A DNA stretch of 64,000 nt from Pseudomonas putida (lineage in GTDB: Bacteria > Pseudomonadota > Gammaproteobacteria > Pseudomonadales > Pseudomonadaceae): positions 1,054,001 through 1,118,000 of the forward strand of contig NZ_CP029693.1 in NCBI RefSeq assembly GCF_003228315.1, read 5' to 3'. Both the position numbers and the translations under genes were made by a program. The notes beneath the pieces were generated by a model. The model worked only from the letters and a program-made list of their open reading frames with translations, was not told where the DNA came from and searched no databases. Shown here one piece after another: positions 55,872 through 64,000 of this stretch. Positions within the stretch are counted from its first letter, which is position 1; each line of letters opens with the position of its first letter.

Positions 55872-56816
55872 ATGTATCTGGTGTGTGGCGAAGCGCTGTT
55901 CGATTTTTTCAGTGAAAACGACGCCAGCGGTTTGGCTTCGAAAGTGAATTTCAAGGCGATTGCCGGCGGCTCGCCGTTCAATGTCGCCGTGGGACTGCGC
56001 CGCCTGGGCGTGGACGCTGCGCTGTTCGCCGGCCTGTCCACCGACTATCTGGGCCGACGCTTGCTGCAAGTGTTGCTGGAGGAAGGTGTGCGCACTGACT
56101 ACCTGCTGGATTTCGCCGCCCCCACGACCCTGGCGATGGTTGCGGTCGGCGCCAACGGCTCTCCGCACTACAGTTTTCGGGGCGAGGGTTGCGCGGATCG
56201 GTTGCTGGAACCAGAGCACCTGCCGGAACTGGGATCTGAAGTGCGTGGCCTGCATATCGGCTCGTTCTCGCTGGTGGTACAGCCGATTGCCGATACCTTG
56301 CTGGCGTTGGTCCGGCGAGAAAGTGGCAAGCGCCTGATCAGCCTCGATCCGAACGTGCGGCTCAATCCGCAACCGGATATCGAACTGTGGCGTTCGCGCA
56401 TTGGCACGCTGGTCGAGCATGCCGATCTGATCAAGGTCAGCGATGAGGATTTGGGCCTGCTGTATCCCGGGGAGGATCCGGCGCGGGTGATCGATGGCTG
56501 GTTGCAACATCGCTGCCAGGTGGTGTTCCTGACCCGTGGGGGCGAAGGTGCGACGGTGTTCAGTCGTGCCCATGGCACCTGGTCGGTTCCGGCGCAGTCC
56601 GTGCAGATTGCCGACACCGTGGGCGCGGGTGACACCTTCCAGGCGGCGTTGATTGCCTGGTTGTCCGAACAACAGATGGATTCTGTGGAAGGTGTTCGGC
56701 AGCTCGGTCGCGGGCAGATCGATGACATGGTTCGGTTTGCGGTGCGTGCCGCTGCGCTGACCTGCGGCAAGACCGGGCCGGATTTGCCTTTTAGGCATCA
56801 GTTGGATCTTCGCTGA
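55872..56816 (+). CDS. PfkB-family carbohydrate kinase (fructokinase-like)
   Basis: A 314-residue ribokinase-fold enzyme. It has the N-terminal PfkB signature (AIAGGSPFNVAVGLRRLGVDAALFAGLSTDYLGR) and the C-terminal signature DTVGAGDTFQAALIAWL with its catalytic Asp (GAGDT). The LVCGEALFDFF start is typical of Pseudomonas fructokinase-like kinases, which phosphorylate fructose or a related sugar with ATP. The ATG at 55872 (AGAG 9 bases upstream) is preferred to that at 55866. There is no sugar transporter gene adjacent, so the substrate is inferred only. Confidence 0.88.
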   Translation: MYLVCGEALFDFFSENDASGLASKVNFKAIAGGSPFNVAVGLRRLGVDAALFAGLSTDYLGRRLLQVLLEEGVRTDYLLDFAAPTTLAMVAVGANGSPHYSFRGEGCADRLLEPEHLPELGSEVRGLHIGSFSLVVQPIADTLLALVRRESGKRLISLDPNVRLNPQPDIELWRSRIGTLVEHADLIKVSDEDLGLLYPGEDPARVIDGWLQHRCQVVFLTRGGEGATVFSRAHGTWSVPAQSVQIADTVGAGDTFQAALIAWLSEQQMDSVEGVRQLGRGQIDDMVRFAVRAAALTCGKTGPDLPFRHQLDLR

Positions 56817-56830
56817 ATGTGATGGCCCTA

Positions 56831-56920
56831 TCGCGAGCAGGCTCGCTCCTACAGAAGGTCGGGTTGAACACAAGGTTTGTGAACGACCGGGAATCCTGTA
56901 GGAGCGAGCCTGCTCGCGAT
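56831..56920. repeat. REP arms in outward order
   Basis: TCGCGAGCAGGCTCGCTCCT comes first, then after about 40 bases the inverse GTAGGAGCGAGCCTGCTCGCGA. The arm order is the reverse of the other pairs, so this is two neighbouring half-units facing the other way. Confidence 0.85.
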
Positions 56921-56936
56921 GGCAATGTTTCAGGCG

Positions 56937-58238
56937 CTACAGGATCGAAAAGTTGTAGCTGACGATCAACCGCGTCTCATCCACATCCCGGGCAAACTGT
57001 TCATAGTTGGTGCGGTACGTCGCATTTCGCAGCCGCAGGCTGACATCCTTGAACGTCCCACCTTGCACCACGTACTTGAGTTCGCTGTCGCGTTCCCACT
57101 CTTTACCTTCCTGATCGCTGCCCGGCACCTTGATGTGATCGCCGTTCACATAACGGGTCAGGAACGTCAGGCCATTGAGGCCGATGGCCTTGAAGTCATA
57201 GTCGTAACGCAACTGCCAGGAGCGTTCCTGCGCGGCGGCGAAGTCATTGACCTGCACGTAATTGACCAGATATGGATTGGTGCCATCCAGGTACGGCATC
57301 GAATTGTCGCCGTTCATGCGCTGCCAGCCGGCGCTGAAGGTATGGCCGCTGATGGCGTAAGCCAGCATCCCGCTCAAGGCACGGTTGTCGATGGAGCCGG
57401 CATTGGCCGCGCCGCTGTCGGCACTCTTGAGCAAACGCAGATCCGCCTTGAGCACCCCGCCACCCAGCGGCTGGTTGCCCAGCAGTCCCACGAAATGCTG
57501 ACGGTAAATGTCCTCCAGTTCCGCGTAGTGATACTGCGCGGTCAACCGGTCATTGATCTTGTAGTCAAAGCCATACATGTCGAAGTGATCGGCGGTGATG
57601 TTGCAGGCATAGCGCTTGTTCTTGCAGTGCACGCGAATGTCCTGGGCATCGGTGGAATCCCGGGCGGTGTACTTGTCCAGGCGCGCGGCCATGAAGGTCA
57701 GGTCCTTGACCTCTTTTGACGTGAGCATGGCACCGTTGAACATCGTCGGCAGCAAGCGTCCGTCGTTGTATTTGAGCAACGGCACATCCGGCAACAACGC
57801 GCCGTATTTCAATACGCTTTGCGAAACACGGACCTTGGCCGTCAGCCCCAGTTTGCTGTATTCGTCCACCGAGCCGCGGGGATTGCTGCCGCTGGAGGGC
57901 AACAAGCCGCTGTTGCTGCTGTCCGGGCTGGAGTCGAGTTTGATGCCGAGCATGCCCAGCGCATCGACACCGAAACCCACCGTGCCTTCGGTGTAGCCCG
58001 ATTGCAGGTTGAGAATGAAGCCCTGGGCCGATTCCTCGCGCTTGGAGGCGCCCTGTTCGTTGGAAGTGTGCCCGTCACGAAAATCGCGATTGAAATAGAT
58101 CGTGCGCGATTCGAGATTTGCCTTGGTGTCATCGATAAAACCGCTGGCCTGGATCGATCCGGCAAAACCGGCGCACAGGGCTACAGCGCCAAAGCCGAAT
58201 GACTGGCGCGCGGTGATCAAACTAAAGGGGGGACGCAT
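56937..58238 (-). CDS. OprD-family outer-membrane porin
   Basis: A 433-residue protein with a signal peptide (ITARQSFGFGAVALCAGFAGSIQASG) and the OprD mature start FIDDTKANLESRTIYFNRDFRDG. Regular amphipathic strands follow and the last strand ends with an aromatic near the C-terminus (DVDETRLIVSYNFSIL). OprD porins are 18-strand channels for basic amino acids or small carboxylates; the subclass cannot be fixed by eye. The ATG at 58238 has GGAG upstream; the longer frame is not signal-like. A perfect hairpin lies just before the ribosome site. Confidence 0.93.
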   Translation of the reverse strand: MRPPFSLITARQSFGFGAVALCAGFAGSIQASGFIDDTKANLESRTIYFNRDFRDGHTSNEQGASKREESAQGFILNLQSGYTEGTVGFGVDALGMLGIKLDSSPDSSNSGLLPSSGSNPRGSVDEYSKLGLTAKVRVSQSVLKYGALLPDVPLLKYNDGRLLPTMFNGAMLTSKEVKDLTFMAARLDKYTARDSTDAQDIRVHCKNKRYACNITADHFDMYGFDYKINDRLTAQYHYAELEDIYRQHFVGLLGNQPLGGGVLKADLRLLKSADSGAANAGSIDNRALSGMLAYAISGHTFSAGWQRMNGDNSMPYLDGTNPYLVNYVQVNDFAAAQERSWQLRYDYDFKAIGLNGLTFLTRYVNGDHIKVPGSDQEGKEWERDSELKYVVQGGTFKDVSLRLRNATYRTNYEQFARDVDETRLIVSYNFSIL

Positions 58239-58578
58239 GAGAACTCCAACAGTGCTGCATTTACGAGCGCAAATGCAGCCAGAAATAGCCTCCCACCGAA
58301 CCTGAGACGGGCCGGGGAAGTAAATACGCGGGGTGAGGAGCAATGATCGCAGAGCAAGCGCTTGTGCTGGAGACGACTTTAGTAGGGTTTTCTCCGCCGG
58401 ACGGTAGTGGCAAATGCGACAGGTGGCACGCTGATGGCTTAACGGATGTTTAATCGTGACCTTAAATGATCAATGGACCGCACACCTGCAGTGCTTTCTG
58501 ATGCCATCGCTCTGTTGACCAGTGCGGCAGGTTCGACCCCACGTCGAACTCACCTTTGCCTGCATTGGAGAATGCCTC
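58239..58578. promoter_or_regulatory. 340-base divergent region between porin and DUF2790 genes
   Basis: No further gene is seen. GCTGCATTT at 58254-58262 and AAATGCAGC at 58271-58279 form a perfect 9-bp stem with an 8-base loop, 16 bases upstream of the porin ATG, so it would sit in the porin mRNA leader. The rest has no motif I can name. Confidence 0.5.
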
Positions 58579-58851
58579 ATGAAGTCCCCCGCCCTGTTCC
58601 TTTGCGCCGCCCTGCTCCTTACTCCGTTTGCCGCTACGGCCCAGACCGGCGACACCGATGCCTCCCCGGCCATCCCGACCTATCACTACGGTATGCCGTT
58701 GCACGTGGGCAAAGTCATCGCCCTGACCGAGCCCGACACCCTGGATTGCGAAGTGGTCACGGCAAAGATGCAGTACATCGATGATCAGACAGGTAAACCG
58801 GCGGAGCTGGCCTACAGGAAACTTTCCTACGCCTGTATCTACCAAAACTGA
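58579..58851 (+). CDS. DUF2790 secreted small protein
   Basis: A 90-residue protein with a Sec signal peptide (MKSPALFLCAALLLTPFAATAQ) and the DUF2790 body YHYGMPLHVGKVIALTEPDTLDCEVVTAKMQYIDDQTGKPAELAYRKLSYAC. The family is common in Pseudomonas, periplasmic, and often induced by copper or stress; its role is not established. GGAG stands 8 bases before the ATG. Confidence 0.9.
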   Translation: MKSPALFLCAALLLTPFAATAQTGDTDASPAIPTYHYGMPLHVGKVIALTEPDTLDCEVVTAKMQYIDDQTGKPAELAYRKLSYACIYQN

Positions 58852-58941
58852 CTGAATCGTCCGAAATAACACCTTGCAGTATTCGCGTGAGGGTTCTGAC
58901 GCTATGCTCTAGCGCCACCCTCACTGCCGCAAGGATTAGCT

Positions 58942-59337
58942 ATGCAGTATTCGTTCAGGACGTTGTCGAGTTTTACCGCCGCTTTGTGTTTGTTACTCGC
59001 GCTTGTCTGGGGCTTCGCGCCCGACCGCCTACTGGCCAGCTGGGATATCGAATACTCCCTCGCCGCCGGCCTGATCTCACGACGCTTGGCAGTACTGTTC
59101 ATGGTGCTGGGCGTAATGTTTTTCATGTTGCGCAACGAAGCGCCATCCGTGACCCGTAACGCGCTGAGCAACGGTTTCATGGTCGGCTGCTGGGGGTTGG
59201 CGATTCTGGGCTTTGGTGAATGGCTCAATGGCCATGCAGGTCCCGGCATCCTGCTGGCGGTGGGCGTGGAACTGGCGCTGGGCCTGGCCTTTTTCCAGAC
59301 CCGGCGCGTATCGGTGGAGCTGGAAACCGCGGGTTAA
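58942..59337 (+). CDS. Small integral membrane protein, four helices
   Basis: A 131-residue protein with helices at about 10-30 (SSFTAALCLLLALVWGFAP), 45-65 (RRLAVLFMVLGVMFFML), 77-95 and 100-120 (AGPGILLAVGVELALGLAFF). The GLISRRLAVLFMVLGVMFFMLRNE segment is common to small membrane DUFs related to DUF4345, with no known function. AAGGA precedes the ATG. Its stop overlaps the end of the convergent DUF1652 gene by 4 bases. Confidence 0.82.
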   Translation: MQYSFRTLSSFTAALCLLLALVWGFAPDRLLASWDIEYSLAAGLISRRLAVLFMVLGVMFFMLRNEAPSVTRNALSNGFMVGCWGLAILGFGEWLNGHAGPGILLAVGVELALGLAFFQTRRVSVELETAG

Positions 59338-59606
59338 AGCGCTTTTCGCATTGCGGGGCCCTGTGCCGGCTCAAGGTAGTGTTGTTGAAGATCGGTACGC
59401 AGTTCAGCGATCAGATCGTTGATTTCCCGGCAGCCATTGAGTCGCTGGGCATTGATGCCTGTCCTCAGCAGATCCAACTGATCGGTTTCCCTATCGGCGT
59501 AGACTTTTACAGTCATGGACAAGTCAGGCGACAGCGTACATTCGCAGCGTTTGGGTAAAAAACTGCTTTCAATGATGCTGCGAAGTTCAAGGGCAGAAAG
59601 AAACAT
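59334..59606 (-). CDS. DUF1652 domain protein (second copy)
   Basis: A 90-residue protein (MFLSALELRSIIESSFLPKR, CECTLSPDLSMTVKVYADR, LLRTGINAQRLNGCREINDL) that fits the DUF1652 pattern more closely than the gene at 5450-5722. AAGGAG stands 9 bases before the ATG at 59606; upstream in-frame residues are not family-like. Function unknown. No neighbour is functionally linked. Confidence 0.87.
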   Translation of the reverse strand: MFLSALELRSIIESSFLPKRCECTLSPDLSMTVKVYADRETDQLDLLRTGINAQRLNGCREINDLIAELRTDLQQHYLEPAQGPAMRKAL

Positions 59607-59898
59607 GGCGACCTTCTCCTTTGTAAGACTGCCAAACAATTTCGACACTGACTCGTTTGAAATCCCGGCCAGCTCAAGAACAGATTCAGCATAAAACATG
59701 CCCTGACAGACGCCCGGTTGTTCATCGGCAAATCAAGGTTTTATGTAACCTTTCATTAACACCTGTCGTGCAACTTGCAAGAAACGCCTAGGATCCGCCC
59801 GCAATTTGCAACCCGGTGTATTTGCAACCGCTTTCGGCGGTATTGAAAATGGCCATCGGGTTTTCTTTCGTCATCCGCCTTTCACGCAAGGAGGCACC

Positions 59899-60381
59899 AT
59901 GAAATCTTTGTCCATTCGTTCATCCATAGGCTTTCTCGTCGTGGCATTGTCAGGCGCCGCTCATGCCGCAACGCTGGAAAATGTCGCGCCTTACCCGAAA
60001 GCCGAAACCGGCTTCACCCGCCAGGTCATCCACCTGACCCCGCAATCCCGTGAGGACGACTTTCGGGTCGAAATTCTCGCCGGCAAAACCCTGAGCGTCG
60101 ACTGCAATCGCCAACGCCTGGGTGGCACTCTCGAAGAGAAAAACCTCGAAGGCTGGGGTTATCCGTTCTACCGCCTGGAAAAAGTCAGCGGTCCGATGAG
60201 CACGCTGATGGCCTGCCCGGATGGCAAGAGCAAACAGGATTTCGTGCCGGTCGTCGGCGACGGCTTCATGCTGCGCTACAACAGCAAACTGCCGATCGTG
60301 CTCTACGTACCCAAGGACGTTGAAGTGCGTTATCGGATCTGGTCGGCGTCGAGCAAGGTCGACAAAGCGGTCAGCGAGTAA
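59899..60381 (+). CDS. eco: Ecotin, periplasmic serine protease inhibitor
   Basis: A 160-residue protein with signal peptide ([15 protein letters not shown]) and ecotin body: [45 protein letters not shown], the reactive loop [12 protein letters not shown], and [34 protein letters not shown]. The two Cys that brace the loop are present. Aligned with E. coli (VSTMMAC), the P1 residue is Leu rather than Met. Ecotin dimers block trypsin-, chymotrypsin- and elastase-type enzymes such as neutrophil elastase. AAGGAGG precedes the ATG. Confidence 0.95.
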   Translation: MKSLSIRSSIGFLVVALSGAAHAATLENVAPYPKAETGFTRQVIHLTPQSREDDFRVEILAGKTLSVDCNRQRLGGTLEEKNLEGWGYPFYRLEKVSGPMSTLMACPDGKSKQDFVPVVGDGFMLRYNSKLPIVLYVPKDVEVRYRIWSASSKVDKAVSE

Positions 60382-60432
60382 TTCAGGTGAACCTGCAGGT
60401 GCTGCCGCAGGCTGCGGCAGCTCCTTGCACTC

Positions 60433-61587
60433 CTACAGTTTCAGGCCGATCCGGTACAACCCGCCATTGTCTTCATCCGTCAACACGTACAAATACCCGT
60501 CCGGCCCCTGGCGCACATCGCGGATGCGCTTGCCCAGCTCACCCAGCAAACGCTCCTCGTGAACCACCCTGTCGCCGTCGAATTGCAGGCGAATCAGTTC
60601 CTGGGACACCAGCGCACCGATAAACGCGTTGTGTTGCCAGGCCTTGAAACGATCGCCGTCGTAGAACGCCATGCCGCTCACCCCCGGGGACTTCTCCCAG
60701 ACATGGTGCGGGCCCACAGTACCTGCAGCGGTTTTACCCTTGGCTTCCGGAATCGGCTGGCCTGAATAGTTGATGCCGTGGGTAGCCAGTGGCCAGCCAT
60801 AATTCTTGCCCCGCTCGATGATGTTGACCTCATCGCCGCCCCGAGGCCCATGCTCGTTTTCCCATAGGACGCCGTTCCACGGGTTCAACGCCGCCCCTTG
60901 CGGGTTTCGCACGCCGTACGCCCAGATCTCCGGCCGCACGCCGGGCTGGCCGACAAAGGGGTTGTCGTCCGGAACTTTGCCGTCCGGATAAATGCGCACG
61001 ATCTTGCCTTGCAGCTTGTCCAGGTCCTGGGCGGTCGGACGGTCGTTGTTTTCTCCCAGGGTGATGAACAGATAGCCGTTGCGGTCGAACACCAGGCGCG
61101 AGCCGAAGTGATTGCCGACCGACAGTTTCGGCTCCTGGCGGAAAATCACCGTAAAGTTCTTTATGTTGGTCAGATCTTCGGACAACTGCCCACGCCCGAC
61201 AGCAGTGCCGGCCGTGCCACCCTCTCCACCCCCTTCGGCATAAGACAAATAGACGGTGCGGTCTTGTCTGAAGTCCGGTGACAGCGCCACATCCAGTAAA
61301 CCGCCCTGCCCCTTGGCCCAGACCTTGGGCACGCCCTCAATGGGAGCAGACAGTTTGCCGTCGGCACTGACGACCCGCAGATTGCCGGGACGCTCAGTCA
61401 CCAGCATGCCCTTGCGATCCGGCAGAAACGCCAGCGCCCAGGGATGTTCCAGGCCCTGGACGATGGGCGTGACTTCAAGGGTGCCCTGTTCGCTGTTCAT
61501 CTCTTGGGAAGAGGCTGCCATCGCTGGCAACGCAGCGGCGATCAATGCGCTGGCACAGAGGGTGGCCAGAAGAGTCTTTCGCAACAT
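60433..61587 (-). CDS. PQQ-dependent aldose sugar dehydrogenase (YliI/GdhB-like)
   Basis: A 384-residue periplasmic protein with signal peptide (LLATLCASALIAAALPAMA) and the six-bladed propeller of soluble glucose/aldose dehydrogenases: VQGLEHPWALAFLPDRKGMLVTERPGNLR, GGLLDVALSPDF, GNHFGSRLVFDRNGYLFITLGEN, YGVRNPQGAALNP, LWENEHGPRGGDEVN. The PQQ/calcium and catalytic His (GNHFGSR) segments are intact. It oxidises aldoses to lactones with PQQ as cofactor. AAGGAA precedes the ATG. Confidence 0.93.
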   Translation of the reverse strand: MLRKTLLATLCASALIAAALPAMAASSQEMNSEQGTLEVTPIVQGLEHPWALAFLPDRKGMLVTERPGNLRVVSADGKLSAPIEGVPKVWAKGQGGLLDVALSPDFRQDRTVYLSYAEGGGEGGTAGTAVGRGQLSEDLTNIKNFTVIFRQEPKLSVGNHFGSRLVFDRNGYLFITLGENNDRPTAQDLDKLQGKIVRIYPDGKVPDDNPFVGQPGVRPEIWAYGVRNPQGAALNPWNGVLWENEHGPRGGDEVNIIERGKNYGWPLATHGINYSGQPIPEAKGKTAAGTVGPHHVWEKSPGVSGMAFYDGDRFKAWQHNAFIGALVSQELIRLQFDGDRVVHEERLLGELGKRIRDVRQGPDGYLYVLTDEDNGGLYRIGLKL

Positions 61588-61625
61588 GCACGATTCCTTT
61601 TGTCATGGAACGGCTGCCCGACCGT

Positions 61626-61982
61626 TCAATTGCGGGGCGGTGGATTGGGGATGAACTTGGGTGCGCCGGCAGGCGCCGGCTGACTTTGCGGATAGCGGTT
61701 GCCGATGCCGCCGTTGTCCAGGGTTGGAGGTCGCGGAACCGGCACGGTGTTCGGCCCGCGAATGACAGGGGCACTGGGCTGCGTCCCCTGCATGCTGTTG
61801 GGGTTGGCCCGGCGAATCGGACTGTTGTAGGGATTGCTGTTGCCGCTGTTGGGCAGACTCTGGGCAACCTGCAAGGTTGTCGCCGGCGAAAAGTCCTGCG
61901 CCTGGACCTGCTGGCCGAGCAAGGTGCTCAAGGCCAGCACAATGGCGCCGGTTACGCATCGGTTCATGGGGAACCTCTTCAT
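61626..61982 (-). CDS. Secreted Pro/Asn-rich small protein, unknown
   Basis: About 118 residues with a signal peptide (GAIVLALSTLLGQQVQAQ) and a low-complexity mature part rich in Pro, Asn, Gln and Ser (NSGNSNPYNSPIRRANPN, PAPAGAPKFIPNPPPRN). No family recognised. The ATGs at 61982 and 61967 both have fair ribosome sites (AAAGG and AGAGG). It follows the dehydrogenase in opposite order on the same strand, with a 38-base gap, so the two may be co-transcribed. Confidence 0.72.
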   Translation of the reverse strand: MKRFPMNRCVTGAIVLALSTLLGQQVQAQDFSPATTLQVAQSLPNSGNSNPYNSPIRRANPNSMQGTQPSAPVIRGPNTVPVPRPPTLDNGGIGNRYPQSQPAPAGAPKFIPNPPPRN

Positions 61983-62173
61983 GGGAGCCTTTCGGCGAAA
62001 GCGTGAATAGAGTCTTCGATACCACGCTACGCCCGGGGTTCGCATTTGTTAACCAATTCCTTCACGAACAGATGTAACACAACGTTGATCCAGCGCTCGG
62101 AGCAGGCGGCAGGCCGCTGAAACTTTTGCCCGAGACTCAAGGTCACCAGAACATCACTTTCGAGTAAGCGACC

Positions 62174-62998
62174 ATGGCGCGGTCAATCTGGAAAGGCGCA
62201 ATCAGTTTCGGGCTGGTGCACATCCCCGTCGCGCTGGTCTCGGCGACGTCTTCACAAGGCGTGGATTTCGACTGGCTCGACAGCCGCAGCATGGAGCCGG
62301 TCGGCTACAAACGGGTGAACAAGGTCACCGGCAAGGAAGTCACCAAGGAGCACATCGTCAAAGGCGTCGCCTACGAAAAAGGTCGCTACGTGGTGCTCAG
62401 CGAAGAAGAAATCCGCGCGGCGCATCCCATGTCGACCCAGACCATCGATATCTTTTCCTTTGTCGACAGCCAGGCGATCCCCCTGCAGAACATCGATACG
62501 CCTTACTACCTGGCGCCGGACAAACGCGGCGGCAAGGTGTACGCGCTGTTGCGCGAAACCCTGGTCAAGACCAACAAGGTCGCCCTCGCCCGGGTGGTGC
62601 TGCATACCCGTCAGTACCTGGCGGCGTTGATGCCGCTGGAGTCGGCGCTGGTCCTGGTGAAACTGCGCTGGCCGCAGGAAGTGCGCAGCCTGGATGAACT
62701 GGCGCTGGGCCCGGACGTGACCAAGGCAACTTTGGCCAAGGGCGAACTGGACATGGCCAAGCGACTGGTGCAGGACATGAGCGCCGAATGGTCACCGGAC
62801 GATTACCGGGATGAGTTCGAGGACAGGATCATGGCGCTGGTGGACAAGAAAGCCCATGAGGGCAAGATCGAGGATGTGGAGACGGATACCGGGCAAGAGG
62901 CGCGCAAGACGGCGGATGTGATTGATTTGACCGAGTTGCTCAAGCGCAGCCTGGGGAGCAAAGCCAAGCCTGCAGCAAAGAAGAAGGCCAGCAAATGA
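62174..62998 (+). CDS. ku: Ku protein for non-homologous end joining
   Basis: A 274-residue bacterial Ku with start MARSIWKGAISFGLVHIPVALVSA and body segments SRSMEPVGYKRVNKVTGKEV, VVLSEEEIRAAHP and PYYLAPDKRGGKVYALLRETL. A Lys-rich C-terminal tail (KPAAKKKASK) is typical of bacterial Ku, which binds DNA ends as a homodimer and recruits LigD. No ligD is in the window, so its partner would be elsewhere. Confidence 0.96.
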   Translation: MARSIWKGAISFGLVHIPVALVSATSSQGVDFDWLDSRSMEPVGYKRVNKVTGKEVTKEHIVKGVAYEKGRYVVLSEEEIRAAHPMSTQTIDIFSFVDSQAIPLQNIDTPYYLAPDKRGGKVYALLRETLVKTNKVALARVVLHTRQYLAALMPLESALVLVKLRWPQEVRSLDELALGPDVTKATLAKGELDMAKRLVQDMSAEWSPDDYRDEFEDRIMALVDKKAHEGKIEDVETDTGQEARKTADVIDLTELLKRSLGSKAKPAAKKKASK

Positions 62999-63007
62999 CC
63001 GCTGTAT

Positions 63008-63110
63008 CTGTAGGAGCGAGCCTGCACGCGATGGACGCAAGCACACCACGGGGTGTCAGGCAGCCAGCGTTATCGTTGACGACCATCGCGAGCAGGCTCG
63101 CTCCTACAGG
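63008..63110. repeat. REP pair between ku and lpxO
   Basis: CTGTAGGAGCGAGCCTGCAC and its inverse enclose a spacer with CACCACGGGGTGTCAGG and GTTATCGTTGACGACC, sequences also seen in other pairs of the window. Confidence 0.92.
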
Positions 63111-63127
63111 TTTTGGTCTTAGAGTCT

Positions 63128-64000
63128 TCAGATCAGGACGAAGATCGCCAGCAAACCACCGAAGATCGCCCACTTTTCCAGATAGTAGAGCTTGCGGTTG
63201 CGCTTCTTGAGCTCTTTGCCCCGCAGGCGAATCTTATAGATCTTGCCGAACAGGCGATTGATCCCGCCGACCTTGTCCCCCGCCTCGTTTGGCGCGCCGG
63301 CAGCTGACATCACGTTGCGGCTGAACCAGCTGTTGAACGCCGCCGCCCAGCGATATTTCATCGGACGCTCGACATCGCAGAACAGAATGATGCGGTTCTG
63401 CCCGGTGGTGTTTTCCGCGTAATGAATGAACGTCTCGTCAAACATCACCGCTTCACCGTCGCGCCAGTGGTAGTTCTCGCCATCGACGTTGATGTAGCAA
63501 CCGGCATCGTTGGGCGTTTCCAGGCCCAGGTGATAGCGGTAGGAGCCGGCATACGGATCACGGTGGCGCACCAGTTTGGAGCCCGGCGGCAGCTCGGCGA
63601 ACATCGCCGCCTTGATCGAGCCGATGCTCTGCACCAGTTCGGTGGTGCGTGGGCAGAGTTTCATGGCCGACGGATGACTGTCGCCGTACCACTTGAGGTA
63701 GAAGCGCTTCCAGCCGGTCTTGAAGAACGAGTTGAAACCGACATCGTCATACTGGTTCGAACGCTTGATCTCACCGGCGTGCAGCAGGTTCTGGCCTTCG
63801 GCGCGGATTTCTTCCCAGTGGGTCTGCAACGGGCTCAGGTCGGGAAAATCTGCCGGATTGAGGTAAGGCTTGTTGGGGATTTTCGAAAACAGATAAAGGA
63901 AGCAGTTGATCGGCGCCAGAAACGTCGAGTGATCGCTCAGTTGGCGGCCCAGTTTGTGGCGCACGCGCCCACGCAGATGCACGTACGCGATGGATACAAC
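63128..64000 (-). CDS. lpxO: LpxO-type lipid A hydroxylase (aspartyl/asparaginyl beta-hydroxylase family), partial
   Basis: The frame runs off the right edge: before the internal GTG at 63982 it reads VVSIAY, so the true start is outside. The visible 290 residues carry the family's Fe(II)/2-oxoglutarate core: LVRHRDPYAGSYRYHLGL, GCYINVDGENYHWRDGEAVMFDETFIHYAEN, NRIILFCDVERPMKYRW. The N-terminal and C-terminal hydrophobic ends (FLYLFSKIPNKPY, KWAIFGGLLAIFVLI) suggest membrane association. LpxO hydroxylates a secondary acyl chain of lipid A. Confidence 0.93.
   Translation of the reverse strand, partial: VVSIAYVHLRGRVRHKLGRQLSDHSTFLAPINCFLYLFSKIPNKPYLNPADFPDLSPLQTHWEEIRAEGQNLLHAGEIKRSNQYDDVGFNSFFKTGWKRFYLKWYGDSHPSAMKLCPRTTELVQSIGSIKAAMFAELPPGSKLVRHRDPYAGSYRYHLGLETPNDAGCYINVDGENYHWRDGEAVMFDETFIHYAENTTGQNRIILFCDVERPMKYRWAAAFNSWFSRNVMSAAGAPNEAGDKVGGINRLFGKIYKIRLRGKELKKRNRKLYYLEKWAIFGGLLAIFVLI

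Overview
The window reads as a chromosomal segment of a fluorescent-group Pseudomonas. The evidence is high-GC coding DNA, an intact mexS/mexT/mexEF-oprN locus, OprD-family porin, Pseudomonas-type DUF1652 and DUF2790 small proteins, ecotin, Ku, LpxO, and about a dozen intergenic REP pairs of the 'GTAGGAGCGAGC...GCTCGCGA' kind typical of that group. No rRNA, tRNA, CRISPR array, phage or transposase gene was seen. Both edges cut genes: a FAN1-like VRR-NUC nuclease on the left and lpxO on the right.

Layout. 1-5.2 kb: the FAN1-like gene, a small lipoprotein, and a leftward polyamine/amino-acid-type cluster (PotF-like binding protein, cupin, PuuB-like FAD oxidoreductase, SnoaL-AraC regulator). 5.4-14.2 kb: DUF1652 protein, UvrD-like helicase, pirin, phosphoglucomutase, a MocR/GntR-aminotransferase regulator and an unrecognised 490-residue protein. 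14.8-23.2 kb: the MexT-controlled RND efflux locus with divergent mexS and mexT, then mexE-mexF-oprN; two MexT-box-like sites lie at almost equal distances from the mexS and mexE starts. 23.5-27.1 kb: two divergent ArnT/GT39-type membrane glycosyltransferases. 27.2-30.5 kb: an AaeB/AaeX/AaeA-like FUSC-DUF1656-HlyD efflux operon.

30.7-54.2 kb is the most unusual part. Two giant toxin-like genes (about 1406 and 2413 residues) point away from each other around a signalling island. Their first roughly 680-830 residues are visibly homologous. After that they diverge: one ends in an apparent ADP-ribosyltransferase-like domain, the other in a Cys-His-Asp (papain/transglutaminase-like) domain. Both carry an exact furin-type R-x-K/R-R site near the junction and a hydrophobic, membrane-insertion-like stretch further on. 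This looks like a shared delivery module fitted with different effector ends. The island between them holds a TPR protein, a double-domain KaiC-like ATPase overlapping a hybrid histidine kinase, and a tightly overlapping leftward run of hybrid kinase (CHASE3-GAF-HK-3xREC), CheR, CheB, REC-HK and a stand-alone REC protein, plus a divergent stand-alone REC protein.

54.3-64 kb: GT-B glycosyltransferase, a possible gene remnant after a REP element, PfkB sugar kinase, OprD porin, DUF2790 protein, small membrane protein, second DUF1652 protein, ecotin, PQQ-type aldose dehydrogenase, a proline-rich secreted protein, Ku and partial lpxO.

All functional calls come from reading the translated sequence and recalling family motifs. 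No database search was possible.
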